From positions 161,501 to 225,500 of the forward strand of contig NZ_CP012402.1 in NCBI RefSeq assembly GCF_001305595.1: a DNA stretch of 64,000 bases. The letters run 5' to 3'. Both the position numbers and the translations under genes were made by a program. Below the pieces are notes generated by a model. It saw nothing but the letters and a program-made list of their open reading frames with translations, was not told the DNA's origin and searched no databases. Positions 44,644 through 55,882 of the stretch are shown piece by piece. This DNA is from Azospirillum thiophilum (lineage in GTDB: Bacteria; Pseudomonadota; Alphaproteobacteria; Azospirillales; Azospirillaceae). The stretch's first letter is position 1. Each line of letters starts with the position of its first letter.

Positions 44644-46092
44644 ATGGACAGTTCGGGAGTCGGGCGGCCGGTGCGACCGAAATTGCGTGATTGGCGGGGC
44701 TGGCGGTGCGGGGCCGCAGTCGCGCTGCTCGCGCTCCTGCCGGCAGGGGCGGCCCGCGGCGCCGAGGCGGTGCCTTATTGCGCCGACCCCGACTGGCCGC
44801 CCTACGAATCGATTTCAGCCGACGGACGGCACCAGGGCATCGCCGCCGACCTGCTGGCCCTGGTGTCGGAACGGTCCGGCATCGCGCTGCGTCCGCTGCC
44901 GACCCGCGATTGGGAGGACAGCCTGTCGGCGGTCCGCGACGGCCGTTGCCGGTTCCTCAGCTTCCTCAACCGCACGCCCAGGCGGGAGGAGTGGCTGGAC
45001 TTCACCGAACCGCTGTTCGTGGACCCCAACGTGCTGGTGACGCGCGAGGACCATGACTATGTCGCCGACCCCGCCGCGCTCGGCGGCGAGTCCATGGTTC
45101 TGCCCAAGGGCACCTCGGTGGAGGAGCGGGTGCGCCGCGATTTCCCCGGCCTGCGCCTGATCCTGGTCGACAGCGAGGCCGATGCCTTCGCCATGGTCTC
45201 GCGCCGCCAGGCCGACATGACCCTGCGGTCGCTGACCGTCGCCGTCCACGCCATCAAGAAGGACGGTTGGTTCAACCTGAAGGTCGCCGGCCATCTGCCC
45301 GGCTACGAGAATCTGCTGCGCATCGGCGTGCGCAAGGACGAGCCGGCCCTGCGCGAGGCGCTCGACCGCGGGGTGCTGACCATCACCGCGGCGGAACGCG
45401 CCGCGATCGCCAACCGGCATGTCGCGATCCAGGTCCAGTCGCCGCTCGACCGCTGGACCCTGCTGAAGCTGCTCGCCCTGCCGGTGGCGGTGCTGCTGAC
45501 CAGCCTGTTCTGGATTTTCAGGCTGATGCGGGTGAACGAGCGGCTGCGCGTGCTGTCGCGCACCGATGTGCTGACCGGGCTGGCCAACCGCAGCCACCTG
45601 AACGACATCTTCGGCCGGGAGATCGAGCGGGCCGGGCGCTACCGCCGGCCGCTGTCGATCATCCTGGTCGATCTCGACCATTTCAAGCAGGTGAACGACC
45701 GCTTCGGCCATGTCTTCGGCGACCGGGTGCTGGTCGAGTTCGCCGGGCTGGCGCGCAAGGCGCTGCGCGGCACCGACACCGTCGGCCGCTGGGGCGGCGA
45801 GGAGTTCCTGATCCTGTGCCCGGAAACCACGGAAGAGGCGGCCTTCGCCCTGGCGGAGCGGCTGCGGCTGACGCTGCGGGTCTATGGTTTTCCCGCCGGC
45901 CATCGCCAGACCGCCAGCTTCGGCGTCGCCGGCTGCCGCGCGGGCGACACGGTCGACGATCTGCTGGTCCGGGCCGACCATGCCCTGTACCGGGCCAAGG
46001 ACGACGGGCGTGACCGTGTCGTCCTTGCCGGAGAAGAGGGGACGGTTCCGTCCGATGCCGGCTTCAGGCGGACCGCGTGTCCGGCGGATTGA
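44644..46092 (+). CDS. Periplasmic-sensor diguanylate cyclase
   Basis: This 482-residue protein has a signal sequence/hydrophobic start (about 18-42), a periplasmic substrate-binding domain of the SBP_bac_3 type (YCADPDWPPYESIS ... PLPTRDWEDSL), a membrane helix near 278-300, and a GGDEF domain. The active-site motif is GGEEF. RGTD lies five residues before it and is the I-site for product inhibition. It should make cyclic di-GMP in response to a periplasmic ligand, which is probably an amino-acid-like compound. ATG 44644 is preferred because GGAGAG lies ten bases upstream. Its 3' end overlaps the convergent pccR gene by 29 bp. Confidence 0.9.
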   Translation: MDSSGVGRPVRPKLRDWRGWRCGAAVALLALLPAGAARGAEAVPYCADPDWPPYESISADGRHQGIAADLLALVSERSGIALRPLPTRDWEDSLSAVRDGRCRFLSFLNRTPRREEWLDFTEPLFVDPNVLVTREDHDYVADPAALGGESMVLPKGTSVEERVRRDFPGLRLILVDSEADAFAMVSRRQADMTLRSLTVAVHAIKKDGWFNLKVAGHLPGYENLLRIGVRKDEPALREALDRGVLTITAAERAAIANRHVAIQVQSPLDRWTLLKLLALPVAVLLTSLFWIFRLMRVNERLRVLSRTDVLTGLANRSHLNDIFGREIERAGRYRRPLSIILVDLDHFKQVNDRFGHVFGDRVLVEFAGLARKALRGTDTVGRWGGEEFLILCPETTEEAAFALAERLRLTLRVYGFPAGHRQTASFGVAGCRAGDTVDDLLVRADHALYRAKDDGRDRVVLAGEEGTVPSDAGFRRTACPAD

Positions 46093-47530
46093 ACAGGTAG
46101 GGGACGAAGCTGCGGTGATGCTCGTCCACCCGCAGCTCGCTGCCGATCGGCGGGAAGGCGCGCTGCTGGCAGTCGGTGCGCTCGCACAGGCGGCAATTGA
46201 CGCCGATCGGCACCGCCGCCTTCAGGTCGGCGATGTCGATGCCGGCGGCATAGACAAGCTCCGGCGCATGGCTCGCCTCGCAGCCCAGCCCGACGGCGAA
46301 CTGGCGCGACGGCTTCAGATAGGCGCCGCCGCGCTTGGTCACGGTGCGGGCGATGCTGATATAGGCGGTGCGGTCGGGCATCTGGGCGAACTGCACCAGG
46401 ATCTTGCCGGGCTGGGCGAAGGCCTCGTGGACGTTCCACAGCGGGCAGGCGCCGCCGAAGCGGGCGAAGTGGAAGCGGGTGGCCGAATGGCGCTTGGTGA
46501 TGTTGCCGGCCATGTCGACCCGCACGAAATAGAAGGGCAGGCCGCGGGCGCCCGGCCGCTGCAGGGTGGACAGCCGGTGGCAGACCTGCTCGAAGCTGGC
46601 GGAGAAGCGGCTTTGCAGTTGCTCGACGTCGTGGCGCAGCGCGCGGGCCTGGGCCGCGAAGGCGCGGTAGGGCATCACCAGCGCGCCGGCGAAATAATTC
46701 GCCAGCCCGACCCGGCAGATCGACCGCGCATCCTCGCTGGAGAATTTCGCCTGATCGACCAGCTCGTCGATCAGGTCGCCGAAGCCCAGCAGCGCGATCT
46801 GGTTCGCCATGTGGAAGGCGCGGCTCGGCCCGTTCAGCAGGGCCGACAGCCGCAGCGTGCCGGTCGTGGCGTCGTAGCTGCGCATGGCGATCTCCCCCGC
46901 CTCGTCGGCCACGATCTTCACCCGCACGTCATGGCGGCGCTTCAGATAGGCGGCCAGCTCGTTCAGCAGCGATCCGGAATGGATCTGCTCGGTGTCCCAC
47001 AGCCGCTCGGCCGCCTCGTCCAGGGGGCCGATGTAGTTGTTGCAGTAATGGAAATAGTCCCGCACCTCCTCGTAGGGGAATTGCGGGCCGGCGAAGCTGT
47101 CGCCTTCCTGACTGCTGGGTTCGCTGTTGGACAGGCTGTCGGCCAGCGACTGCACCCGCTCGTGCAGCTTCTGATAGGCCTGGTGCAGGCTGAGCACCCG
47201 GCGGGCCAGCTCCGGACTCGATCCGACCACGCTGCGCAGCTCTCCCGCCGTCAGCGGCGCCCCGGCGAACAGCGGGTCGGCCAGCGCCTCGCGCAGGTCG
47301 GAGACCAGCCGGCTGTCCTCGTCCTCCAGGAAGGCGGACAGCTCCAGCTCGAAGATGGCGGCGATGCGCATCAGCACCGGCAGGGTCAGTGGGCGCTGGT
47401 TGTTCTCCATCTGGTTGAGATAGCTGGGGGAAAGCTCCAGCGTCTTGGCGAGCGACGCCTGGGTCAGCCCGCGCTGTTCGCGCAGGCGGCGCAGCTTGTA
47501 GCCAAGGAACAGTTTCTTTTGCATACGCAT
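46064..47530 (-). CDS. pccR: ScfR-family regulator of propionyl-CoA carboxylase
   Basis: This 488-residue regulator has an N-terminal XRE HTH (LRRLREQRGLTQASLAKTLELSPSYLNQMENNQR, in two helices), a central IrrE/DUF955-like part (HMANQIALL; VGLANYFAGALVMPYRAF) and the C-terminal short-chain-fatty-acyl-CoA regulator domain with cysteines (GVNCRLCERTDCQQRAFPP). The family (RamB/PccR) senses short acyl-CoAs; the divergent pccB gene makes PccR the best name. The start is ATG 47530; 47524 is possible. The longer antisense open frame through pccB is not coding. Confidence 0.88.
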   Translation of the reverse strand: MRMQKKLFLGYKLRRLREQRGLTQASLAKTLELSPSYLNQMENNQRPLTLPVLMRIAAIFELELSAFLEDEDSRLVSDLREALADPLFAGAPLTAGELRSVVGSSPELARRVLSLHQAYQKLHERVQSLADSLSNSEPSSQEGDSFAGPQFPYEEVRDYFHYCNNYIGPLDEAAERLWDTEQIHSGSLLNELAAYLKRRHDVRVKIVADEAGEIAMRSYDATTGTLRLSALLNGPSRAFHMANQIALLGFGDLIDELVDQAKFSSEDARSICRVGLANYFAGALVMPYRAFAAQARALRHDVEQLQSRFSASFEQVCHRLSTLQRPGARGLPFYFVRVDMAGNITKRHSATRFHFARFGGACPLWNVHEAFAQPGKILVQFAQMPDRTAYISIARTVTKRGGAYLKPSRQFAVGLGCEASHAPELVYAAGIDIADLKAAVPIGVNCRLCERTDCQQRAFPPIGSELRVDEHHRSFVPYLFNPPDTRSA

Positions 47531-47570
47531 GACGCCCCGCCGCGAACCGGCTCTCGGAAATCCGCCGTTC

Positions 47571-47662
47571 TTCGCAATCTTAGCAAGCCATAAACGGCGT
47601 TTGCAAAGGGCTTCGCAACTTCGCACCTTTCTGCGAAGTGTCTGTTTGAACGAATGCGAAGT
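47571..47662. promoter_or_regulatory. PccR-type operator cluster between pccR and pccB
   Basis: The region holds TTCGCAA (47571), TTTGCAAA (47600-47607), four bases, then TTCGCAAC (47612-47619), and ACTTCGCA (47618-47625) facing TGCGAAGT (47632-47639) as a perfect 8-bp inverted repeat. A second TGCGAAGT lies at 47655-47662. I recall ScfR-family sites being pairs of TTTGCAAA with four bases between, which the 47600-47619 element nearly matches. Confidence 0.65.
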
Positions 47663-47755
47663 TTGTGAATAATCCGCGGCAATCCGGTGAATGATTGCGT
47701 CGCTCGCAGCCGGAGCGGGGATGGACATGGCGACGCCAAGGAGTGGAAACGCCCG

Positions 47756-49288
<1,533 letters not shown>

Positions 49289-49299
49289 GGGCCGGCAGC

Positions 49300-51300
49300 A
49301 TGTTCGAGAAGATCCTGATCGCCAATCGTGGCGAGATCGCCTGCCGCGTCATCCGCACGGCACGCCGCATGGGCATCAAGACCGTCGCGGTCTATTCCGA
49401 CGCCGACAAGAACGCCCTGCATGTCGAGATGGCCGACGAGGCCGTCCACATCGGCCCGCCGGCTTCGGCGCAGAGCTATCTGCTGATCGACCGGATCGTC
49501 GACGCCTGCAAGCGGACCGGCGCCCAGGCCGTGCATCCCGGCTACGGCTTCCTGTCGGAGAAGCCTGGGTTCCAGGAGGCGCTGGCGGCGGCCGGCATCG
49601 CCTTCATCGGTCCCGACGCCCACGCCATGCGGGCGATGGGCGACAAGATCGAATCCAAGAAGCTGGCCAAGGCCGCCGGCGTGTCGACCGTCCCCGGCTA
49701 TCTCGGCGTCATCGCCGACGATGAAGAGGCGGTGATGATCGCCCGCGACATCGGCTATCCGGTGATGATCAAGGCGTCGGCCGGCGGCGGCGGCAAGGGC
49801 ATGCGGGTGGCCTGGAACGACGAGGAGGCGCGCGAGGGCTTCCGCTCCGCCACCAACGAGGCGCGCTCCAGCTTCGCCGACGACCGCGTCTTCGTCGAGA
49901 AGTACATCCAGCAGCCGCGCCACATCGAAATCCAGCTGCTGGCCGACGGGCAGGGCACCTGTCTGTACCTGCACGAGCGCGAATGCTCGATCCAGCGCCG
50001 CCACCAGAAGGTCATCGAGGAGGCGCCGAGCCCGTTCCTCGACGCCGCCACCCGCAAGGCGATGGGCGAGCAGGCGGTGGCTCTGGCCAACGCGGTGCAG
50101 TACAAGTCGGCCGGCACGGTCGAGTTCATCGTCGATGCCGAGCGCAACTTCTACTTCCTGGAGATGAACACCCGTCTCCAGGTCGAACACCCGGTCACCG
50201 AGCTGATCACCGGCCTCGATCTGGTCGAGCTGATGATCCGCGTCGCCGCCGGCGAGAAGCTGACCATCGGCCAGGACGACGTGACGCTCAACGGCTGGGC
50301 CATCGAGGCGCGCGTCTATGCCGAGGATCCCTTCCGCAACTTCCTGCCCTCCACCGGCCGCCTGACCAACTACCGGCCGCCTGCCGCCGATCCGCATGTC
50401 CGCGTCGACACCGGCGTGTTCGAGGGCGGCGAGATCTCGATGTACTACGATCCGATGATCGCCAAGCTCTGCACCTGGGGCTCGACCCGCGATGCGGCGA
50501 TCGGCGGCATGCGCGAGGCGCTGGACCAGTATTACATCCGCGGCGTCAGCCACAACATCCCGTTCCTGGCCTCGCTGATGGCGAACCAGCGCTTCGTCGA
50601 CGGCCGGCTGACCACCAACTTCATCGCCGAGGAATATCCCAACGGCTTCCACGCCTCGGACCTGCCGCCGGAGGATCCGGCGGTGCTGGTGGCGGTCGCC
50701 GCGGTCATCCACCGCAGCCTGAACGACCGCGACATCCAGATCTCCGGCAAGATGGCTGGGAGCAAGGTCACGGTGCGCGACGACTGGGTGGTGGTGCTGG
50801 ATGGCACGGCGCATCCGGTGCATCTGCACGCGGCCGCCGGCAGCCCGCAGCGCATCGGCTACACGGTGGACATCGCCGGCAGGCACCATACGGTGTGGAG
50901 CGACTGGCAGATCGGCGAGCCGCTGTTCCGCGGCACGGTCGACGGCAGCCATGTCTGCGTCCAGATCGACCGGGTCGGCATCGGCTACCGCCTGCATCAC
51001 AGCGGGTCGCAGGCCATCGTCAAGGTGCTGACCCCAAAGGCGGCGGCGCTCGACGCGCTGATGCCGGTCAAGGCGCCGCCGGACATGTCGAAGTTCCTGC
51101 TGTCGCCGATGCCGGGCCTGCTGGTCTCGCTGGCGGTGTCGGAAGGGCAGGAGATCAAGGCCGGCGAGGTGCTGGCCGTGGTCGAGGCGATGAAGATGGA
51201 GAACATCCTGCGCGCGTCGCAGGACGGAACGGTCGCGAAAATCCACGCAGCCCCGGGCAGCAGCCTGGCGGTCGATCAGAAGATCGTGGAATTCGCGTAA
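49300..51300 (+). CDS. pccA: Propionyl-CoA carboxylase alpha (biotin carboxylase) subunit
   Basis: This 666-residue protein has biotin carboxylase (FEKILIANRGEIACRVIRTAR; ASAGGGGKGMR; EMNTRLQVEHPVTE), a BT linker domain and a C-terminal biotinyl domain. The biotin-accepting Lys632 sits in VVEAMKMEN, 35 residues from the end, as expected. It carboxylates biotin with ATP and bicarbonate for PccB. It is the second gene of the pccB-pccA unit. The 3' side carries a large palindrome before the mutase gene. Confidence 0.97.
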   Translation: MFEKILIANRGEIACRVIRTARRMGIKTVAVYSDADKNALHVEMADEAVHIGPPASAQSYLLIDRIVDACKRTGAQAVHPGYGFLSEKPGFQEALAAAGIAFIGPDAHAMRAMGDKIESKKLAKAAGVSTVPGYLGVIADDEEAVMIARDIGYPVMIKASAGGGGKGMRVAWNDEEAREGFRSATNEARSSFADDRVFVEKYIQQPRHIEIQLLADGQGTCLYLHERECSIQRRHQKVIEEAPSPFLDAATRKAMGEQAVALANAVQYKSAGTVEFIVDAERNFYFLEMNTRLQVEHPVTELITGLDLVELMIRVAAGEKLTIGQDDVTLNGWAIEARVYAEDPFRNFLPSTGRLTNYRPPAADPHVRVDTGVFEGGEISMYYDPMIAKLCTWGSTRDAAIGGMREALDQYYIRGVSHNIPFLASLMANQRFVDGRLTTNFIAEEYPNGFHASDLPPEDPAVLVAVAAVIHRSLNDRDIQISGKMAGSKVTVRDDWVVVLDGTAHPVHLHAAAGSPQRIGYTVDIAGRHHTVWSDWQIGEPLFRGTVDGSHVCVQIDRVGIGYRLHHSGSQAIVKVLTPKAAALDALMPVKAPPDMSKFLLSPMPGLLVSLAVSEGQEIKAGEVLAVVEAMKMENILRASQDGTVAKIHAAPGSSLAVDQKIVEFA

Positions 51301-51337
51301 CCGCAAGAAGAAGAAAGTACCGAGAGGAAACGTACTT

Positions 51338-51448
51338 CTGCCCCCTCCCTCCCGCTCTGCCGAGCGGGCCCCTCCCTCCCCCGCCATCGGCGGTGGAGGG
51401 GCCTGATTCCCTCTCCCGCGGAGCGGGGGAGGGTTAGGGAGGGGGCAG
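51338..51448. repeat. Intergenic inverted repeat with 13-bp arms
   Basis: CTGCCCCCTCCCT (51338-51350) and AGGGAGGGGGCAG (51436-51448) are perfect 13-bp arms around 85 bases that contain smaller GC-rich hairpins (CCCTCTCCC, GCGGGGGAGGG). It belongs to the same family as the elements at 35918 and 59046, and lies between pccA and the mutase gene, where it may act as an attenuator or RNA stabiliser. Confidence 0.7.
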
Positions 51449-51507
51449 ATCACCCGGCACCTGCCAAAAATAAGCGTGCGACAACACCGCCATATCAGGA
51501 GGCGTCG

Positions 51508-53661
<2,154 letters not shown>

Positions 53662-53680
53662 GTCGGGTGGTCGCCGGCAC

Positions 53681-53727
53681 TTGATCCTGCCCATGGCCAT
53701 GCGCATAGTGACTGCGCATGGCCATGG
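53681..53727 (+). promoter_or_regulatory. ccdAB promoter with 15-bp palindromic operator
   Basis: A -35-like TTGATC (53681-53686) and a -10-like CATAGT (53704-53709) are 17 bases apart. A perfect inverted repeat of 15 bases per arm, CCATGGCCATGCGCA (53691-53705) and TGCGCATGGCCATGG (53713-53727), with a seven-base centre, overlaps the -10. Antitoxin binding here would autoregulate ccdAB. If transcription starts near 53716, the ATG at 53736 is the natural start for ccdA. Confidence 0.7.
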
Positions 53728-53735
53728 AGAGACCG

Positions 53736-53990
53736 ATGCCCGACACGCGCCTGCCATTCGACGCCTCCGCCCCGAAACGGGCGACCAACGTCAGCCTCAA
53801 CAGCGACCTGCTGGAGCAGGCGAAGGCGCTTGGCATCAACGTGTCGCGGGCGTGCGAGCGCGGTCTGGCCGACCAGATCGCCGAGTTGCGGCGCAAGCGC
53901 TGGCTGGAGGAAAACCGTGAGGCGCTGGCGTCGTCCAACGCCTATGTCGAGGCGCATGGGCTGCCGCTGGCCCGATACCGGCCCTATTGA
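53736..53990 (+). CDS. ccdA: CcdA-type antitoxin
   Basis: This 84-residue antitoxin has an N-terminal ribbon-helix-helix DNA-binding part (KRATNVSLNSDLLEQAKALGINVSRACERGLADQ) and a C-terminal toxin-wrapping segment ending HGLPLARYRPY. It neutralises CcdB and, with it, should repress its own promoter. ATG 53736 is used because it has GGAGAG and the upstream ATGs at 53718 and 53724 lie in the palindrome. ccdB follows after 13 bp. Confidence 0.9.
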   Translation: MPDTRLPFDASAPKRATNVSLNSDLLEQAKALGINVSRACERGLADQIAELRRKRWLEENREALASSNAYVEAHGLPLARYRPY

Positions 53991-54003
53991 CGGGGCCTTG
54001 CCG

Positions 54004-54300
54004 ATGGCCCGCTTCGACGTTCACCGCTGCCTCGACGGTCCAGGCTATCTGATCGACCTTCAGGCCGACATCCTGCGCGATCTCAACACGCGCTTCGTCG
54101 CGCCGCTGCTGCCGCCGGACGAAGCGCCGCGGCCGGCCGTCCGCCTCAATCCCGTCGTCACCGTCGAGGGCAAGGCGCACGTCATGGCCACCCAGTTCGC
54201 CGGAGCCGTCCGGGTTGCCGACCTCGGCCCCTGCGTCGGCAGCCTGCTGGCGGAGGACACCGCCATCGTGGCGGCGCTGGACATGCTGATCGGCGCCTGA
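54004..54300 (+). CDS. ccdB: CcdB-type gyrase-targeting toxin
   Basis: This 98-residue toxin shows MARFDVHRCLDGPGYLIDLQ, RFVAPLLPPDEAPRPAVRLNPVV and VMATQFAGAVRVADLGPCVGSL, the standard CcdB order. The family poisons DNA gyrase. In the F-plasmid protein the last residues include a Trp essential for toxicity; here the end is ALDMLIGA, without Trp. Other alphaproteobacterial CcdBs, as I recall, end similarly, so the loss may be a lineage trait. The start is the ATG after ccdA. Confidence 0.9.
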   Translation: MARFDVHRCLDGPGYLIDLQADILRDLNTRFVAPLLPPDEAPRPAVRLNPVVTVEGKAHVMATQFAGAVRVADLGPCVGSLLAEDTAIVAALDMLIGA

Positions 54301-54325
54301 CGCTTTGGCCGGAGACCCGCATCCC

Positions 54326-55063
54326 GTGACCGTCGCCGCCGAATCCGACCTCTATGCACCGGTCAAGGCCTTCCTCGAAGCCCAGGGCTATGACGTCAAG
54401 GCCGAGATCCACGGCTGCGACCTCGTCGCCACCCGCGGGGCCGAGCCGCCGGTGGTGGTCGAGCTGAAGAAGCGCTTCACCCTCGACCTCGTGCTCCAGG
54501 GCGTCGACCGGCTGGCGATCAGCGACAGCGTCTATCTCGCCGTGCCGCAGCCGGGGCGCAAGGCGACCGGCCCGTCGCCGCTCGACCCGGACGTGAAGAA
54601 GCTGTGCCGCCGGCTCGGGCTTGGCCTGCTGATGGTCGATCCGGGGCTGGCGGAGGGCCACCGCGTCGCCGTGCTGCTCGACCCGCTGCCCTACACCCCG
54701 CGCAAGGACAGGAAGCGTGTCCATCGCCTGCTGGGCGAGCACGCGCGCCGGGTCGGCGACCCCAACCGCGGCGGCTCGACCCGCGTCGCCATCGTCACCG
54801 CCTACCGCCAGGATGCCCTGCGCATCGCCCGGCTGCTGCGCGCCGGCCCGCTGAGCGTCGCGGCGCTGCGCCAGGCCGGGTCGCCGAAGGATGTCGGGCC
54901 GATCCTGCAACGCAACGTCTATGGCTGGTTCGAGCGGGTCGGGCGCGGCACCTACGGCCTGACGCCTGCTGGAGTGCAGGGGATCGAGACCTTCGCCCCG
55001 GCGCTGATCGAAGAGGTGACGGGGCCTGCGGCCACGCCTATGATCGGTCCGTCGAATCCGTGA
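54326..55063 (+). CDS. DUF2161 family protein with PD-(D/E)XK nuclease fold
   Basis: This 245-residue protein has a nuclease-like N-terminal half: an acidic residue in SDLYAPVKAFLEAQGY, Asp in GCDLVATRG and the ELKKR motif (VVVELKKRFTLDLVL), matching the PD-(D/E)XK arrangement. The C-terminal half looks like a winged helix (DALRIARLLRAGPLSVAALRQAG; GWFERVGRGTYGLT). GTG 54326 with GGAG 11 bases upstream is preferred to TTG 54305. It follows ccdB by 25 bp. No modification partner or helicase is near, so restriction is not implied; the role is unknown. Confidence 0.78.
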   Translation: MTVAAESDLYAPVKAFLEAQGYDVKAEIHGCDLVATRGAEPPVVVELKKRFTLDLVLQGVDRLAISDSVYLAVPQPGRKATGPSPLDPDVKKLCRRLGLGLLMVDPGLAEGHRVAVLLDPLPYTPRKDRKRVHRLLGEHARRVGDPNRGGSTRVAIVTAYRQDALRIARLLRAGPLSVAALRQAGSPKDVGPILQRNVYGWFERVGRGTYGLTPAGVQGIETFAPALIEEVTGPAATPMIGPSNP

Positions 55064-55084
55064 ACCCAGCCGGGCAGGGCCGCC

Positions 55085-55711
55085 TTGTCGGACTATATCA
55101 GCAACCTCGTCGTCTTCTTCGTCGTCGTCGATCCGCCGGGGCTGGTGCCGCTGTTCATCGCGCTGACCCGCGGTTTCGAGGACCGCCACAAGCGGATCAT
55201 CGCGCTGCGCGGCACCGCCATCGCCTTCGTCGTGCTGGTCTTCTTCGCCTATTTCGGCAAGGTCGTGCTGGAGACGCTCTCCATCGGCATGCCGGCCTTC
55301 CGCATCGCCGGCGGGGCACTGCTGTTCTGGATCGCCTTCGAGATGCTGTTCGCCAAGCGCTCCGAACGCAAGGAGCGCGACACCGGCGAGGCGATGACCG
55401 ACGAGGACGCCCACGACGTCGCGGTCTTCCCGCTGGCGGTGCCGCTGATCGCCGGGCCGGGCGCCATCACCTCGATCCTGCTGCTGATGGACCGCGCCGG
55501 CGGCACGGTGGCGGGACAGGCCAGCGTGCTGGGGGCGGCGGCCACCGTGATCGGCGGGGTGACGCTGATCCTGCTGGGCGCCGACCGGGTGGGGCGGCTG
55601 CTGGGCCGCACGGTGATCCACACCGTCAGCCGGGTGCTGGGCATCGTGCTGGCCGCACTGGCGGCGCAGACCATCATTTCCGGCATCACCAGCGTCTATC
55701 CGCCCCCCTGA
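55085..55711 (+). CDS. MarC family membrane protein
   Basis: This 208-residue protein with about six membrane helices belongs to the MarC family (NLVVFFVVVDPPGLVPLFIAL; FPLAVPLIAGPGAITSILLLM). The transport function and substrate are unclear in the family. Only a TTG start at 55085 is available: the previous in-frame codon run is closed by the TGA of the DUF2161 gene, 21 bp upstream. It may be co-transcribed with the preceding gene. Confidence 0.85.
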   Translation: MSDYISNLVVFFVVVDPPGLVPLFIALTRGFEDRHKRIIALRGTAIAFVVLVFFAYFGKVVLETLSIGMPAFRIAGGALLFWIAFEMLFAKRSERKERDTGEAMTDEDAHDVAVFPLAVPLIAGPGAITSILLLMDRAGGTVAGQASVLGAAATVIGGVTLILLGADRVGRLLGRTVIHTVSRVLGIVLAALAAQTIISGITSVYPPP

Positions 55712-55882
55712 TCGAAGCGCCGAAAAGGGGGTAGCCGGCGCGCTGCGGCGCGTCCCTCCTACCGCTTCCTGGTCCCCTTTCCAGCCCCCGCCGCCGCCCT
55801 ACATCGGGTCCGGAGAGAGCCGGTGCCGGGCATCCGCCCGATGCCGGGCCTTCCACGCGCCCAATCACATGAGGCGGCGGCC

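Noticed and set aside
51316..51337. AAGTAC ... GTACTT arms after pccA
   Set aside because: Six-base arms next to a much stronger palindrome; likely chance.
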